From Hanleya hanleyi (taxonomy: Eukaryota; Mollusca; Polyplacophora; Lepidopleurida; Hanleyidae), in assembly GCA_036873755.1 (NCBI GenBank), contig JAVTVY010045343.1, forward strand, positions 1 through 64,000: DNA of 64,000 nucleotides, given 5' to 3'. Positions 53,325-64,000 of the stretch are shown in pieces (the stretch's first letter is position 1; each line of letters begins with the position of its first letter). Under the pieces are notes generated by a model. The model was not told the origin of the DNA, searched no databases, and saw only the letters and a list, made by a program, of their open reading frames with translations. Made by a program: the position numbers and the translations under genes.

Positions 53325-55239
53325 CGGCCGGATAAGGCGCGCGCGCGCGCTGCGGCCGGAGTAACCCGCGCGCGCTGCGGCCGGGGCGGGGCGGAGCGGG
53401 GCCGGGCCGGAAAAAAACCCCGGAGGTTGAACATCAGGACCCTACGTCTAAGGGGAACATTGGAACTCTTCTGTGTTCGAAGGTAGTTTTAGTGAAACCC
53501 GGAAGTGACGTCTGTGCGCAGAACCCACACCACCACCCAGCCCCAACCATGGACCCCTAGTGGTGGGTCACACACACCCACGCATCCCCCAACATGCCTG
53601 CTTTCTATACTACGACCAGACTGCGCATGCGCAGAACCTTGAACACGGACGAACCAAGTCCAATCGGATGCTGCTTCACAAGAGCGTCAACATAAGACCT
53701 CATACGACTCCATCGGACCCATAGTGACCCCTGTCGGCGCCAAAATGTCTATTTCCATACACTTTCTCTACTGCGCATGCGCAGAATGACGTCAGTTCCA
53801 CGTCACACCCACCCCGTCGGATACTCCCTCACGACTGCTTCACATGGATACCTCACTCGATCCCATCGGCCCAATAGGGGCCCACCTAAACCCCAACACG
53901 TCTATTTCGATACTACGGCCAGACTGCGCATGCGCAGACTATTGACAACGAACGACACACTAGCCCAGGCGGATGCTTCCTCATGACAGCTTCAAAATAA
54001 GACCTCATACGACACCATAGGATCATGAGGGGCTCACCTAAACCCTAAAACGTCTATTTCCACACCCTTTTCCCAGAATTCCCTGTCCGCGCATGCGCAG
54101 AATGTGGACAACGGCCGAGACAGTAGTCCAATCGGATGCCCCCTCACCTATGCTTCACATTGATACCTCACTCAACTCCATCGGCTCATTAGTGGCTCAC
54201 CTACATCCCAAAACGTCTATTTTCATACCCTTTGTCTATTGCGCATGCGCAGAATGACGATATTGCGACCCCACATCCACCCAGTGGGATGCCCCCTCAC
54301 ATAGGCTTCGCATTGATACCTCACTCGACCCCATCGGTCCATTAGGGGCTGCCCTAAACCCCAAAACGGCTATTTCCATACCCTTGGTCTACCGCGCATG
54401 CGCAGAATGACCACATTCCAACCCCACACCCAGCCCATCAGATGCCCCTTCACGAATGCTTCACATTGATACCTCACTCGACCCCATCGGTCCATTAGTG
54501 GCTCCCCTAGATCCCAAAACGGCTATTTCCATATCCTTGGTCTACCGCGCATGCGTAGAATAACCATATTCCAACCCCACACCCAGCCCCTCGGATGCCC
54601 CCTCACATAGGCTTCACATTGATACCTCATACGACCCCATCGGACCACTAGGGGCTCCCCTAGACCCCAGAACGCCTATTTCCATACCCTTGGTCTACCG
54701 CGCATGCGCAGAATGACCATATTTCAACCCCACACACACCCCATCAGATGCCCCTTCACGAATGCTTCACATTGATACCTCATACAACCCCATCGGTACA
54801 CTAGAGACCCCTCTCGCCCCCTTCGGGGATCTCCGTGTCTCTTCGGACACCTCCGTGTCTCTTCGGTGATCTCCGTGACATCTTCGCAACATTGTGGCGA
54901 ACGTGCAACAATGTTGCAATCTCCTATCATGTTCCCACGGACCTCACCGAAAAGACACGGACCTGACCGAAGAGACACGGAGGTGAACGACATTGTGGGA
55001 AAAACCCCAGTACATGTTCCTCTCACCGAAAAGACACGGAGATGAACGACATTGAGTCCCCACTGACCCCCACTATCCTATCATGTTCACAGGTCACGCT
55101 CCATTCACCCAGAGCGGAAGTGACGTCATACAGTTCACAGGTCACGCTCCATTCACCCAGACCGGAAGTGACGTCATACGGGACTGGTGGCGCCCCCTCC
55201 ACGTGACCTCCACAAAACAGAGTTACCTCCCTGGAAAAC
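53325..55239 (-). repeat. Polinton right terminal inverted repeat
   Basis: Reverse complement of 41,508-43,352. Palindrome copies at about 53,622, 53,772, 53,925, 54,088, 54,240, 54,393, 54,545 (degenerate) and 54,699 mirror the left array, including the single 163-bp spacing. The GC-rich inner block (GCGCGCGCGCGC, 'gcggccggggcggggcgga') is longer than on the left. The outer end reads '...gttacctccctggaaaac'. Confidence 0.93.
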
Positions 55240-55271
55240 CTGAGTCGTCCCGTCTTCTATATACTACTATT

Positions 55272-55414
55272 ATGTTATTAACCAAGTGTTTTCATATTGG
55301 CCTTGTTATAGGTCCGAGGCCTGCCGTATTGGCCCGAGGCCGCAGACCGAGGGCCAATACGGCTGACCGAGGACCTATAACCAGGCCAATATGAAAACAC
55401 TTGGTTAATGACAT
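55272..55414. mobile_element. 143-bp palindromic MITE immediately right of the Polinton
   Basis: The left arm 'attaaccaagtgttttcata' with TTGGCC...TATAGGTCC is complementary to the right arm '...aacacttggttaat', with arms of ~57 bp including TATAGGTC/GACCTATA and 'ccgtattggccc'. TATTGGCC words recur, scattered, at 56,229-56,350. Confidence 0.85.
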
Positions 55415-58400
55415 TTTTATTAATTAACTCACCTACAAAAAAATTTCATCGATTATAATACATGCAGGAATATTTTAGTAAAGCGACTCCCCCCCAAATC
55501 GGAATATGTATTTCTTCCTTCACAATAGGCCTATTTCCTACGATTATTATTATGTGCTTTTTGAAGTGCCATTATCGTCGGAAAGTCGATCCCCTCTACA
55601 GTATAGGGAAACGACGGCGATAATCGGGACGGTGAAAATTGCCGATCATCTTCAACCTGTGCCGGGGTCTTCAACGTATGAAACGGAGTCAAAAAGATAC
55701 AAGCAGATGAAATACTAATTTTATTTGATAAGAACGGTGCAGCAAAATACAACCTTATAATCTGGTGCAAATTTGGTCCAAATCCAGTCCCGATTTGAGG
55801 ATCGAAGACCTATCATGCTATGGAGACCCTAGTTTTCAACATCATTTTACAGGTGTTTCTTCCGCATAATTTCTATCGGTTCTGTCCATATGTGAATAAC
55901 TCTTCTAGCTGCAAGTCTGACATCTTCTGTCTTAAAATATCACTGTTGTCATCGCTTCGTTCATCAGTGCACTGCTGTAAGTGTTGGATCGCTGTTTTTC
56001 GTCTGCTTGTGCTTAGCACGTCTTATATGTCGCCCTCGCGTCACTATAGTTTATTTCAGCATGACTAACCTCACTTGATTTCAAGGTTTGTGTATCGGCA
56101 CGTATAGCTCTATCAAATATTATCACAGAAGCCATTGAATATCCGTTCAAAGTCAGAGAAATCAGTGACATCATTCGGAGAAGCCCGCGAATCGAGGATC
56201 GTTCATCCTCAGCGTCGCCATGTTGAAAGTCATATTGGCCCAGGCCATATTGACCCTGTTTTCCCGTATTGGACCGGCTTTTCCGTATTGGCCCGTCTTC
56301 CTCATATTGGCCCGGTTTGGGATCATATCAAGCAGGCCGATTTCCTTGTATTGGATTCATATCATTGATAGTTGATTAATAATATCCTATACAGCGACAT
56401 CACCCTACTGAATCGAAAAGTGTGATTATTGGTGAATGCACCAGTCCATTTGTCATGCGACCATGAACTGTAGGTTGAATCACTTCACATTGAAGCCGCA
56501 TAACAGCTGCAATGTTATAATGAGGCAACATATGATTATATATCAGATATGTCGACAGTCCATTGTAGCTACCATTTGTCTTGGCAACAGTCCATTTGGC
56601 GAATCATTAGATCAGACGATGTGCTCTCTGTGCATCATTCACAAGTGCATGTTGACCTACAATGGACTGTCGATCGGTCCGATGATGATACCATGGACTG
56701 TCGTAATATCAGACAGACAGAGAATATACTATTAATGGTTCATATTCCTCTTAAACACACACAAGTGGAAGGAATCGAGAGATGAATGAGTCAGTGATAC
56801 ATGAGGCAGGTAGTAAGTTCCCACGTGTTCATTTTGTGCTCATTTTCTCACACTATAATTCGATGCTAATACCTACAATGGACTGTCTACCAACACCTAA
56901 AAACACCTCTCGCCGCAAAAATGTTTAAAATTTTTGTTAACTTGAAATAGTAATAACCCTACGTTTGGTGACAATATAGTACGATATTTCTCCTTAAAAA
57001 TATGACTGGACACCAGTAACCATACCTGTCATCGATATGCTGAAAATCGTTCATTTTCGGCTGTGGTCACTGTCGTCTGGTCAGACACACGCCCACGCTT
57101 GATAACGAAGGCACTGGAAAACCTACCATTGACTGTAATTTGACACGTGACCGGCGGTTTTCACCTATAATCATACTTGTTGATTCAGTAGGGTGGACAT
57201 GTACGATTGGAGAGCATTGATAGGATATTAATTTATTAAGATTGTATGGCCGGTGCCTGGCGTTTAGGACACGAGACGCCATCTCAAAACTTGGCTTGGA
57301 TGAGGCGGTTATATCTGGCGAGACAGTCAATACATCGTAACTGGCGGGTGAGCGAAGCGATGATCAACGACCGTTATAATCATTGAGTATAGGTAACAAA
57401 TAACGAAATACGTAGTGAAATTGACTTAGCCATTATATATCCACCCGCTGCCTGGTTCTCTCTTTCAGGGAAACTGACTTGTGTTTAATACAATTCTTGT
57501 TTTATATGGATATATGCATGTACACATAGCTTCAAATGAAATAAGGTTGTGTGATTATATAAGGTGAGAATATGTTTGTGAACGAGTATGGGCTAGCGAA
57601 TGTCAAAGTCGATACACTGTAAAAAACATGTCACAACTTTTGGTGTTTCCGAACACTTCCTGGTGGTGTTTCGAATCATCAGAAGTGGTCTTCCACTGGC
57701 ACAATTCAAATTCTGGCCTGTTTAATCGCTGTATTTTTACAGTGTGCCTATACCGTGACTCAGCTTGGAATAGCAAAAGTAGGATATGCACAGACATTTC
57801 GAGATTATATGACACGCCAGGGAATATTATTTGGAACTTATTCAAAACAAGCTTATTCCTAACACCGCTATTATAAGAGGCGGTCGCCATGGTTTCCACA
57901 ATAAACATTACTGATACATATTCGAGTTATATGATCAAGCCTTACCCCATCTTCATTACACCAAGCAAGTTTCTGCGTTCACACTTCAAGGTGAGCGCGT
58001 AGACAGTGACTTGGCATTAGAAGATGGCCTTACTCATCCTCCAAATGCAGATCTGTATACACTGTACCACCCCTGCATGAAACAATTAATTGAACTTTCA
58101 GTTCAAAGTAACATGACAATGAACGAACGACGTTACAAAGTCGAGTTTACACTGAGAATACACTGGAGGACGGTCTCTATGATGCCAGTGAGGGATATAC
58201 ATGTGGGCGTCTCGCGAGAAAATACAATCACGGATACTTACAACTGATTTCACAGGGCATGAAACATTCCACACATTGCCTGGCTGCCAGCTTGCTCAAA
58301 TATGGATATTTCCAGAGAGGCCTGGTCTCACGAATGTGATCCCGAACTCCTAAAAATAACACGTCTTATTTATGGCAAATCCGCTTCCTGCCATGGTACG

Positions 58401-61400
58401 GCTTTGTCAGACGAACCAAGGCTAGAGATGGTGACTTTACCAATATGTTACGAATCTCTAAACACTACTCATCATGCCATTTTTTTCTGATTCCCTCTTT
58501 CTGTGACTTTCCTATGAGTGGCAATTTGAAGTTAGTAGAATAGAAGACTCTCAGACTGTGAATTCTTCATAATCATAACTAAAGAGTAATTGCATGATGT
58601 AACGCAATTTTTAAACCCACTCTCAGATAGCACCTTCATATTAAAATATACATTCACTATAATAAAATTTCCGATTGCATTTTCTTCAACCAACTGTCTG
58701 CATTTGCCTGTTATTGAGTAATGGCTGGCAGCCTAGTTTTCCATAAAACTGCTTTTGGGGTAGACAAATGTTAACGCAATTTCCGATGTACCCGTTCCAC
58801 TGTGAGTGCTTGATGAAGTCCCCGCGCTTCACATCCATAACTTAATATTTACCCAACACAGGAGTCAAATAATTAGCAAGCGATTTTCAAAAATCTAGAT
58901 TATACGTGTTTACAATACACAAAAAGTGCAGGGAGTAATCTGGTTAACTCTATCGCTGCAGAATGCCACTTATAATGTAGCCTGAACCCAAATTTCATCT
59001 CGCAAACATACGTGTTACCTGCCGAGAAGTTTTATCAAAAGTAATCAATACAGAACTATTTGATCTCACTCTGATGTAGATGCGTACGAGCTTTTGATTT
59101 CGATTTAAATTTCCATTTTTTTTTCAAAACCTGCATGTGCACCTAACTATAGCTGGTCATGTATTGTAATCAGGTGAATGAGATGAACATTTTTCGACAA
59201 CTAATCATGCTTTCTTTTTACAGATCTAAAAAACACTCCCCATCTTACATCATCTTGTCGCTGATTTAAGGTCTGAGATCAAAACCCGTGTTTAAACAAG
59301 GTTGCGTGTCTGGCCCCTCATACTGTGCACTGAAGGGGCGACAGGTGTACGGTATATACATAAATCTCATCTTCTCACATATTTTATCTTGCTTCATCAG
59401 ATTAATATTTTATTCTCTACAAATAATGATGATATTCGATTAACATTAATAGAATATTAATTAGATATAGCCGTCAAGTCCATGACATTTCTATGTTCCC
59501 ACGCAGTTGTAGTCCGACCTTGACGTTTCCAAACATACATCCCTAAATCGTGGAGAAGGTCTGTGATTGGTCAATACTCAGAACATGAAAACGGGAGTGT
59601 TGTTGCCAGATCTACATGAGCGACAAATAAAGATGGGGAGCGGTTTTTGTAGATCTGGTTTTAATCAGATTGCGTTCTTGTTTATACTAATGTCATACAT
59701 TGTTGTTAATTGCAGATAATTTGTTTCAGCTCTCGACCCTTACGAAAAGAGGCGTATACCAAGGTTGTCGAGTTGAAATAAAAATTATTATTATTATTAC
59801 CCCATTTGAGAGAAATCGGTCAATTTCTTACATATTACATAGTTAAGCAATTAACTAAATAACAAAAGTCAAGAGGAGAAGAAGAAAGCGAATGTGCATT
59901 CCTGGGGCTTCGCTACCTCTAGCTGACGTAGCCCTAATGTAAGATACTAACTCTTTTCATGGGATCGCCGTTGGTTCCAGACCGATATCCCAATATATAT
60001 TTTTATGCAGTTAAATGAATTATTTATGAGCAAAACAATGGCACTGTGCATGTATTGTCACAAGAGAAACAGCACAGACAGCTGCATGCCTTCACTCCAT
60101 TTTCATACCCGAGTCGTCTTCTCCGTTTCCAGTTCGAATTTACGGAGAAGTAGACCTGGGTATAAAGATCTTTCACTCAATCACCTGGTGGTAAAACAGT
60201 AGACATATAAACAATATACCTACCAATCCCACAGATCACCATGGGCCTGCAGTGCGGGGAAATGGCGGAAATATGCAACGCAGTTAGGAATATGGCTTAT
60301 ACAACTCGCAAGTCGGAGTAAATTGTTTGGAATCTTTGGTTGATATTGCATGTCTTCCCTGTTGTCCATGCCGTCAATACTGAATGACTCACCTTCGTGT
60401 TTTCTGTCTGGATGCCAGTGGACTTGGATGACTGTTGTGTTCGATAGTCGGCTGCTTCCATCAATATCTTCGGCATGAGAGGTCAAGGTCGTAGCGCTCA
60501 GTACGGAATATGTCTGACAACTTGCAGGCTACTTAATAAGAGAAACACGAACTATAGAATGTCATGCCATCTAAACGGATATGTCAAATATTGTCTCTGG
60601 TCTTTTGGGATGACAGATCATGCTAATGAGTTTCAGAATCCAGCAGCGGCAACGACAAACTTTCAAAATCCAACATCGCAATGCATCGTGAACAATGGTA
60701 AAACGTTCTGGGAATATCTATTCTGGGGATATAGATCTGGAGCAGCAGTCCATTTATTCAGCGCGATGAGCAGTCTGTCTCGATTAGTATAGCGACAGGA
60801 ATTGTTGTTGGTCTATCGCTGGATTTTCTTTTCTATAAATAATATAGTCATGCCATGATTAAAAGCCATTAGATTACAATAATATAATTTCCCGAGGTGG
60901 CCATACCGGTGCCCATAGGCTCAGTATTTATTTAGCCAATATACATGATCTGTATGATCTGCACTCCATGTCGCTATTATTAGTATATACTCATGGGATG
61001 TTTCCCAGTTGTACATTCCATACACATAGTATCTTCATCGCCAGCTTTATAAAATATAAGTAACCCGAGACCGGGGTGGTTGGGTAGATGTGAGCGAGGG
61101 GAGGGAAGTGTTGTTGTATTATATATGCAGTGCATGTCAACCCTCGAACTTGTTGTGGCGAAGTTTGAGCTGGTGGATTTGGGTAGTGAATGGCGTCAAG
61201 GGCGGGGTGCCGACGTCGGTGGACGACTGATGACGTCACCGCGCGCATGCGCACTCGTCAGATAGGCGTAAGAAGGGATTGTGGTGTCTAATAAACGATC
61301 TCATCCGGTAAAGTCAGACTGGGGAAGTGTCATGAGGAACAGACAACAGGGCACCTTGCCTCTCATGCAATGGTGGTGTTTTCGCTTCACCCATTGGTTC

Positions 61401-61616
61401 GTTTTCTGCTCGCCGATTGATGCCTTTCCCAGCCACATGTTTGCCTCCTACTAGGTTGCCCTGCCGTTCAAGTGGTTTCCATAGAATTCGAAACATAAAT
61501 TAACATTTTAATTTATTTCGACAAGAGGTATTGTGTAGATCTTCAACATTCAAAATAGACAGAGTTGAGTGGTTACCAGGCTCGCATACTCTGGGATTTT
61601 TCATGTCAACTATAAT
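55415..61616. other. Non-coding, gene-poor DNA
   Basis: No gene can be supported. Visible details: TATTGGCCC-type words at 56,229-56,350; CAATGGACTGTC and its complement at about 56,548, 56,662, 56,692 and 56,875, which may mark a small inverted-repeat element; an (ATT)n run near 59,790; and a CpG-rich motif cluster at 61,225-61,255. Confidence 0.5.
61231..61252 (+). promoter_or_regulatory. CRE plus NRF1-type motif cluster
   Basis: TGACGTCA (61,231-61,238) is followed 4 bp later by GCGCATGCGC (61,243-61,252), in a locally GC-rich stretch. The same two motif classes dominate the Polinton termini. May be a CpG-type host promoter; no first exon identified. Confidence 0.4.
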
Positions 61617-61765
61617 GAGTGAGTGAGTAGGAATAAAACGTCGTTTTCAACAATTTTTCAGTCATATCACGACGGTGCCTAGATGTGCCAGGACACGAGA
61701 GTGCCCACAGTTCCTATTATCCTGGACACTGATCAGCCCAGCCAGTATAGCACCGGTCATCCACT
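61617..61765 (-). mobile_element. 5S-derived SINE, minus strand, 5'-truncated
   Basis: The reverse complement carries 'cagtgtccaggataatagga', the 'cgtgatatgactgaaaaatt' tail and CTCACTCACT. Only the last ~15 bases of the 5S-like part remain. Confidence 0.8.
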
Positions 61766-63349
61766 ATACTGATTTAAACATAGTCTCTAACATATGAGAT
61801 TTTCATGAGAAAAGCCTGTATTATTTCGGAAGAGCACATCTGTGCTAAGATGTTAAAAGGAAAATTTCGCAGAATGTCTCAGTAGTTTCCTGGTAGAAGC
61901 TAAATTGGGAAATTTAATTAAAATGAGGGGGAGGGGGAACGGGGTGGGAACCGGGTGGGCTTCAAGACAATAGGATGCCAACAATGGTGCTATGAAGAAC
62001 AATTATCCTGAGTTTGCCAAGCGTTCCTTCGTTGCGTTCAAATTTCCTTAAATTTTGGAGAACAGATTGACCAATTCCAAAATCCCTTTATAATTATTCT
62101 CTTTAATGTTCAGATGTTCGGGTTTTTTTTACTTTCATCTCTATTTCCCTATATGCGTAGAAACATGCGCAAAACACGAAAACGTGGATATGCCTGGAAC
62201 CTCCTTAAGGCGCCTTTCGACATCTTAGCTTGCTAAGGGCATTTCACGTTCCACTTAACACTACCCTTAGCTCAGTGGCTTGGTTCTCCGTGTATTTCGC
62301 CCCATGTCAGCTTCCCCAAGCATCAAGTCACATGTCCGCTCTATTTAAACGAGCCAATGAAATTATCCGAATTCAAATATTTTGACCCGGGAATCTCCGA
62401 TGTGAGACATGTCGATTGCACTTTAAGTGCTCGAGGCGCAAGACTGTGTGAGACCAAACCGAAGTTGTGCGAATTAGCTATTTTATTTCTCACTCTATTG
62501 GAGCATGCTTCTTTGTTTTTCCTAAGAAAAATCATATTACAAACGGCCTAACATATTAGAAAAGAATAAAATCGGCGGCAGTTCACAGGAATATGATATG
62601 ATTTTTATTTTGTGATGGGGGCACTTCGAGGTCCACCAAGAGATCATTTCAATCGATCGCTTTCTGGAGGTGTGTCTTCATTTTATGGATGTGATTGCGC
62701 CGATGTCGGGTCTCACGGGACCAATCGCATGTGACCATTTGGGAAACGCCCTATTACACTCAGATATCACCCGTTACCGCATGGCTATGAGCAGAAGTTT
62801 CTACGTATGATCGTACCATGCGTTCGGATGATGCCTTTCGATTGAATCCGGCTTTTGAATGTACCTTGAGCTATCAGGCCAACTCCGGTATTTCTATCCC
62901 AGCCCCAACATCCACGTGTACACCAAGCCCTTCACCATTACTCTAAATTTCAACACTTTTTATTGTGTGTGTTGTGGTGGGAGGGGGAATCACTCCCCAG
63001 CGTTAAGTCGCCAGTGCGTTAAGACAGGCCGTGTGAGGGCGTTGGCGCTTTGCCGCTTCACGACAAGGCGGCTATCTCGAGTACTTATAGATGTCAAATT
63101 GGGGAATATCAAGAATTTTCTCCTTCTATAATAATAATAATAATATAATAATAATAATAAAAAGAGGGTATAAAACCTGGTTAGTTACAATAGCTAATCT
63201 AACCCAGGGCCCTCATTAGGGTGGGTCAGTGGGATATACACTAAAGATATATGAAACGGATGGGTCAGTGGGATATACACAGTACTTAGCTCTCTACCGG
63301 TAGCTAGTATATATAAAAGCTAAATTATGTCGTATTTTTTAGGCTGGGA
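61766..63349. other. Non-coding DNA
   Basis: No supported gene. Contains an (ATA/AAT)n run at 63,128-63,162 and a duplicated 'gggtcagtgggatatacac' (63,221 and 63,261) just before the second terminal repeat. Confidence 0.45.
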
Positions 63350-64000
63350 TGTGACGTGACGTCACATCCGAGTCAAGGTCACATCCGGTCAAAGGTCATT
63401 TCCGGTCACGTCCGGGTCACGCGACTTCCGGTGACAATCCGCGTATGCGCAGTCGGACAGTATTCATTTCAGATGACTTTTTGGGGTCGTGGTGGACTAT
63501 CCGTGAGCCGAAAAAGTCCTGTGATGTATTAAGGTGAAACACTTGTGGGAGAGCGTCAGACTGGACTGGTGTGTAGTGGAAGTTAGGCTATGACACACAT
63601 ACCCAGACAGGGAACTGTGAAATAAAAAGCATTGGAATGGTCGTTTTGGGTTCAAGGTGGACCATTCGTGGTCCGAATTTGTCGAGTGAGGTATCAATGT
63701 GATGCTTTTATTGGGGAGCGTCAGGCTGGACTGGCGTGCAGTGGAAGTAAAGCTATTGACGCGCATGTGCAGGCAGGGAATTGTGGGAAAAGGGCATTGG
63801 AATGCTCAATTTGGGGTCGAGGTGGGTCATCCGTGGTCCGAATGGGTCGTGTGAGGTGTCCATGTGAAACACTCCTGGGGGAGCGTCCGATTGGCCTTGT
63901 GTGTCGCGGAAGTAAGGCTATGGCGCGCGTACGCAGACAGGGAATTTTGGATAAAGGGCATTTGGAATAGAAGTATTGGGGTAGTACTTTTCCTTGTGGA
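63350..64000 (+). mobile_element. Edge of a second, diverged Polinton-type terminal repeat
   Basis: Starts with CRE-like 'gtgacgtgacgtcacatccg', several TCCGGTCA/GGTCA words and a DR1-like element (63,387-63,398). Then ~165-bp units follow with 'gacagggaattttggataaa', 'gtcgtgtgaggtgtccatgt' and GCGCATGTGC/GCGTACGC-type central words at about 63,437, 63,593, 63,762 and 63,924. Wording and order parallel the 152-bp units at 41,935-43,150. The element continues beyond the window. Confidence 0.75.

Larger units (their letters stand above)
41508..55239 (+). mobile_element. Polinton/Maverick (adintovirus-like) element lacking DNA polymerase B
   Basis: A 13.7-kb element with ~1.85-kb inverted terminal repeats beginning GTTTTCCAGGGAG. 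All large genes are on the plus strand: two PC4-like proteins, a small membrane protein, integrase, a mucin-like membrane protein, packaging ATPase, core-like protein, proline-rich protein, penton, pX-like core protein, major capsid protein and adenain-like protease. This capsid/ATPase/protease/integrase set defines Polintons/adintoviruses. The protein-primed polymerase B of canonical members is absent, and no ORF or gap could hold it (~3 kb). No exact 6-bp target duplication is apparent: the flanks are AGTATC at the left and CTGAGT at the right. Composition is clearly richer in G+C than the host flanks. Confidence 0.92.

Noticed and set aside
41508..55239. Herpesvirus- or adenovirus-type integrated genome
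   Set aside because: The penton, MCP and protease have adenovirus-related folds, but the retrovirus-like integrase and long terminal repeats place it with Polintons/adintoviruses. No adenovirus-specific genes are seen.
60220..60486. Minus-strand 88-codon ORF as a possible host exon
   Set aside because: Sequence looks moderately protein-like, but no splice sites, partner exons or family motif were found.

Overview
This is a stretch of AT-rich animal nuclear DNA with introns, dense in transposable elements. The 3' tails shared by three SINE-like families (a 'gctgaaatattgttgaaag' core ending in CACTCACT repeats) are, from general knowledge, typical of marine molluscs. I infer a mollusc, probably a gastropod or bivalve, but cannot name the species. 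There are no bacterial features. The only host gene I recognise with confidence is a TNNI3K-like ankyrin-repeat kinase gene: seven plus-strand exons between 1,221 and 6,843 encode consecutive ankyrin repeats. Its later ankyrin and kinase exons were not found downstream. One possible unrelated terminal exon lies at 16,493-16,666.

Layout. 1-873: a ~40-bp minisatellite. 1,221-6,843: TNNI3K exons, with fold-back/MITE DNA in an intron. 7,770-14,391: a defective DIRS-type tyrosine-recombinase retrotransposon (copy A). 14,720-16,022: a ~160-bp tandem array of two alternating subtypes. 16,078-16,190: a long hairpin. 17-28 kb: non-coding DNA with 5S-derived, tRNA-derived and other SINEs, a 0.98-kb TIR element and tandem arrays. 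28,948-38,012: a second DIRS element (copy B) carrying a 5'-truncated LINE (29,144-31,605) flanked by an exact 11-bp target duplication. 38.7-40.6 kb: a pair of ~345-bp direct repeats. 41,508-55,239: a Polinton/Maverick (adintovirus-like) element. 55-63 kb: mostly featureless, with small palindromic elements. 63,350-64,000: the edge of a second, diverged element whose terminal repeats resemble those of the Polinton.

The Polinton is the most interesting object. It is 13.7 kb with ~1.85-kb inverted terminal repeats. It encodes a retrovirus-like integrase with chromodomain, a packaging ATPase, two small core-like proteins, a proline-rich conserved protein, a penton-like minor capsid protein, a double-jelly-roll major capsid protein and an adenain-type protease, all on one strand. 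No protein-primed DNA polymerase B is present and there is no room for one. Its expected space holds two genes built from four tandem copies of a ~100-residue unit resembling the PC4/p15 single-stranded-DNA-binding transcription cofactor fold. Each terminal repeat carries eight ~152-bp units, each centred on a palindromic NRF1-type site, plus CRE/ETS composite sites at the outer end. Several genes share a precise TATA-to-initiator (TCATT/TCAGT) spacing of 32-33 bp. The integrase lacks its first catalytic aspartate and has an in-frame stop, and most genes have stops or frameshifts, so this copy looks dead unless some lesions are assembly errors.
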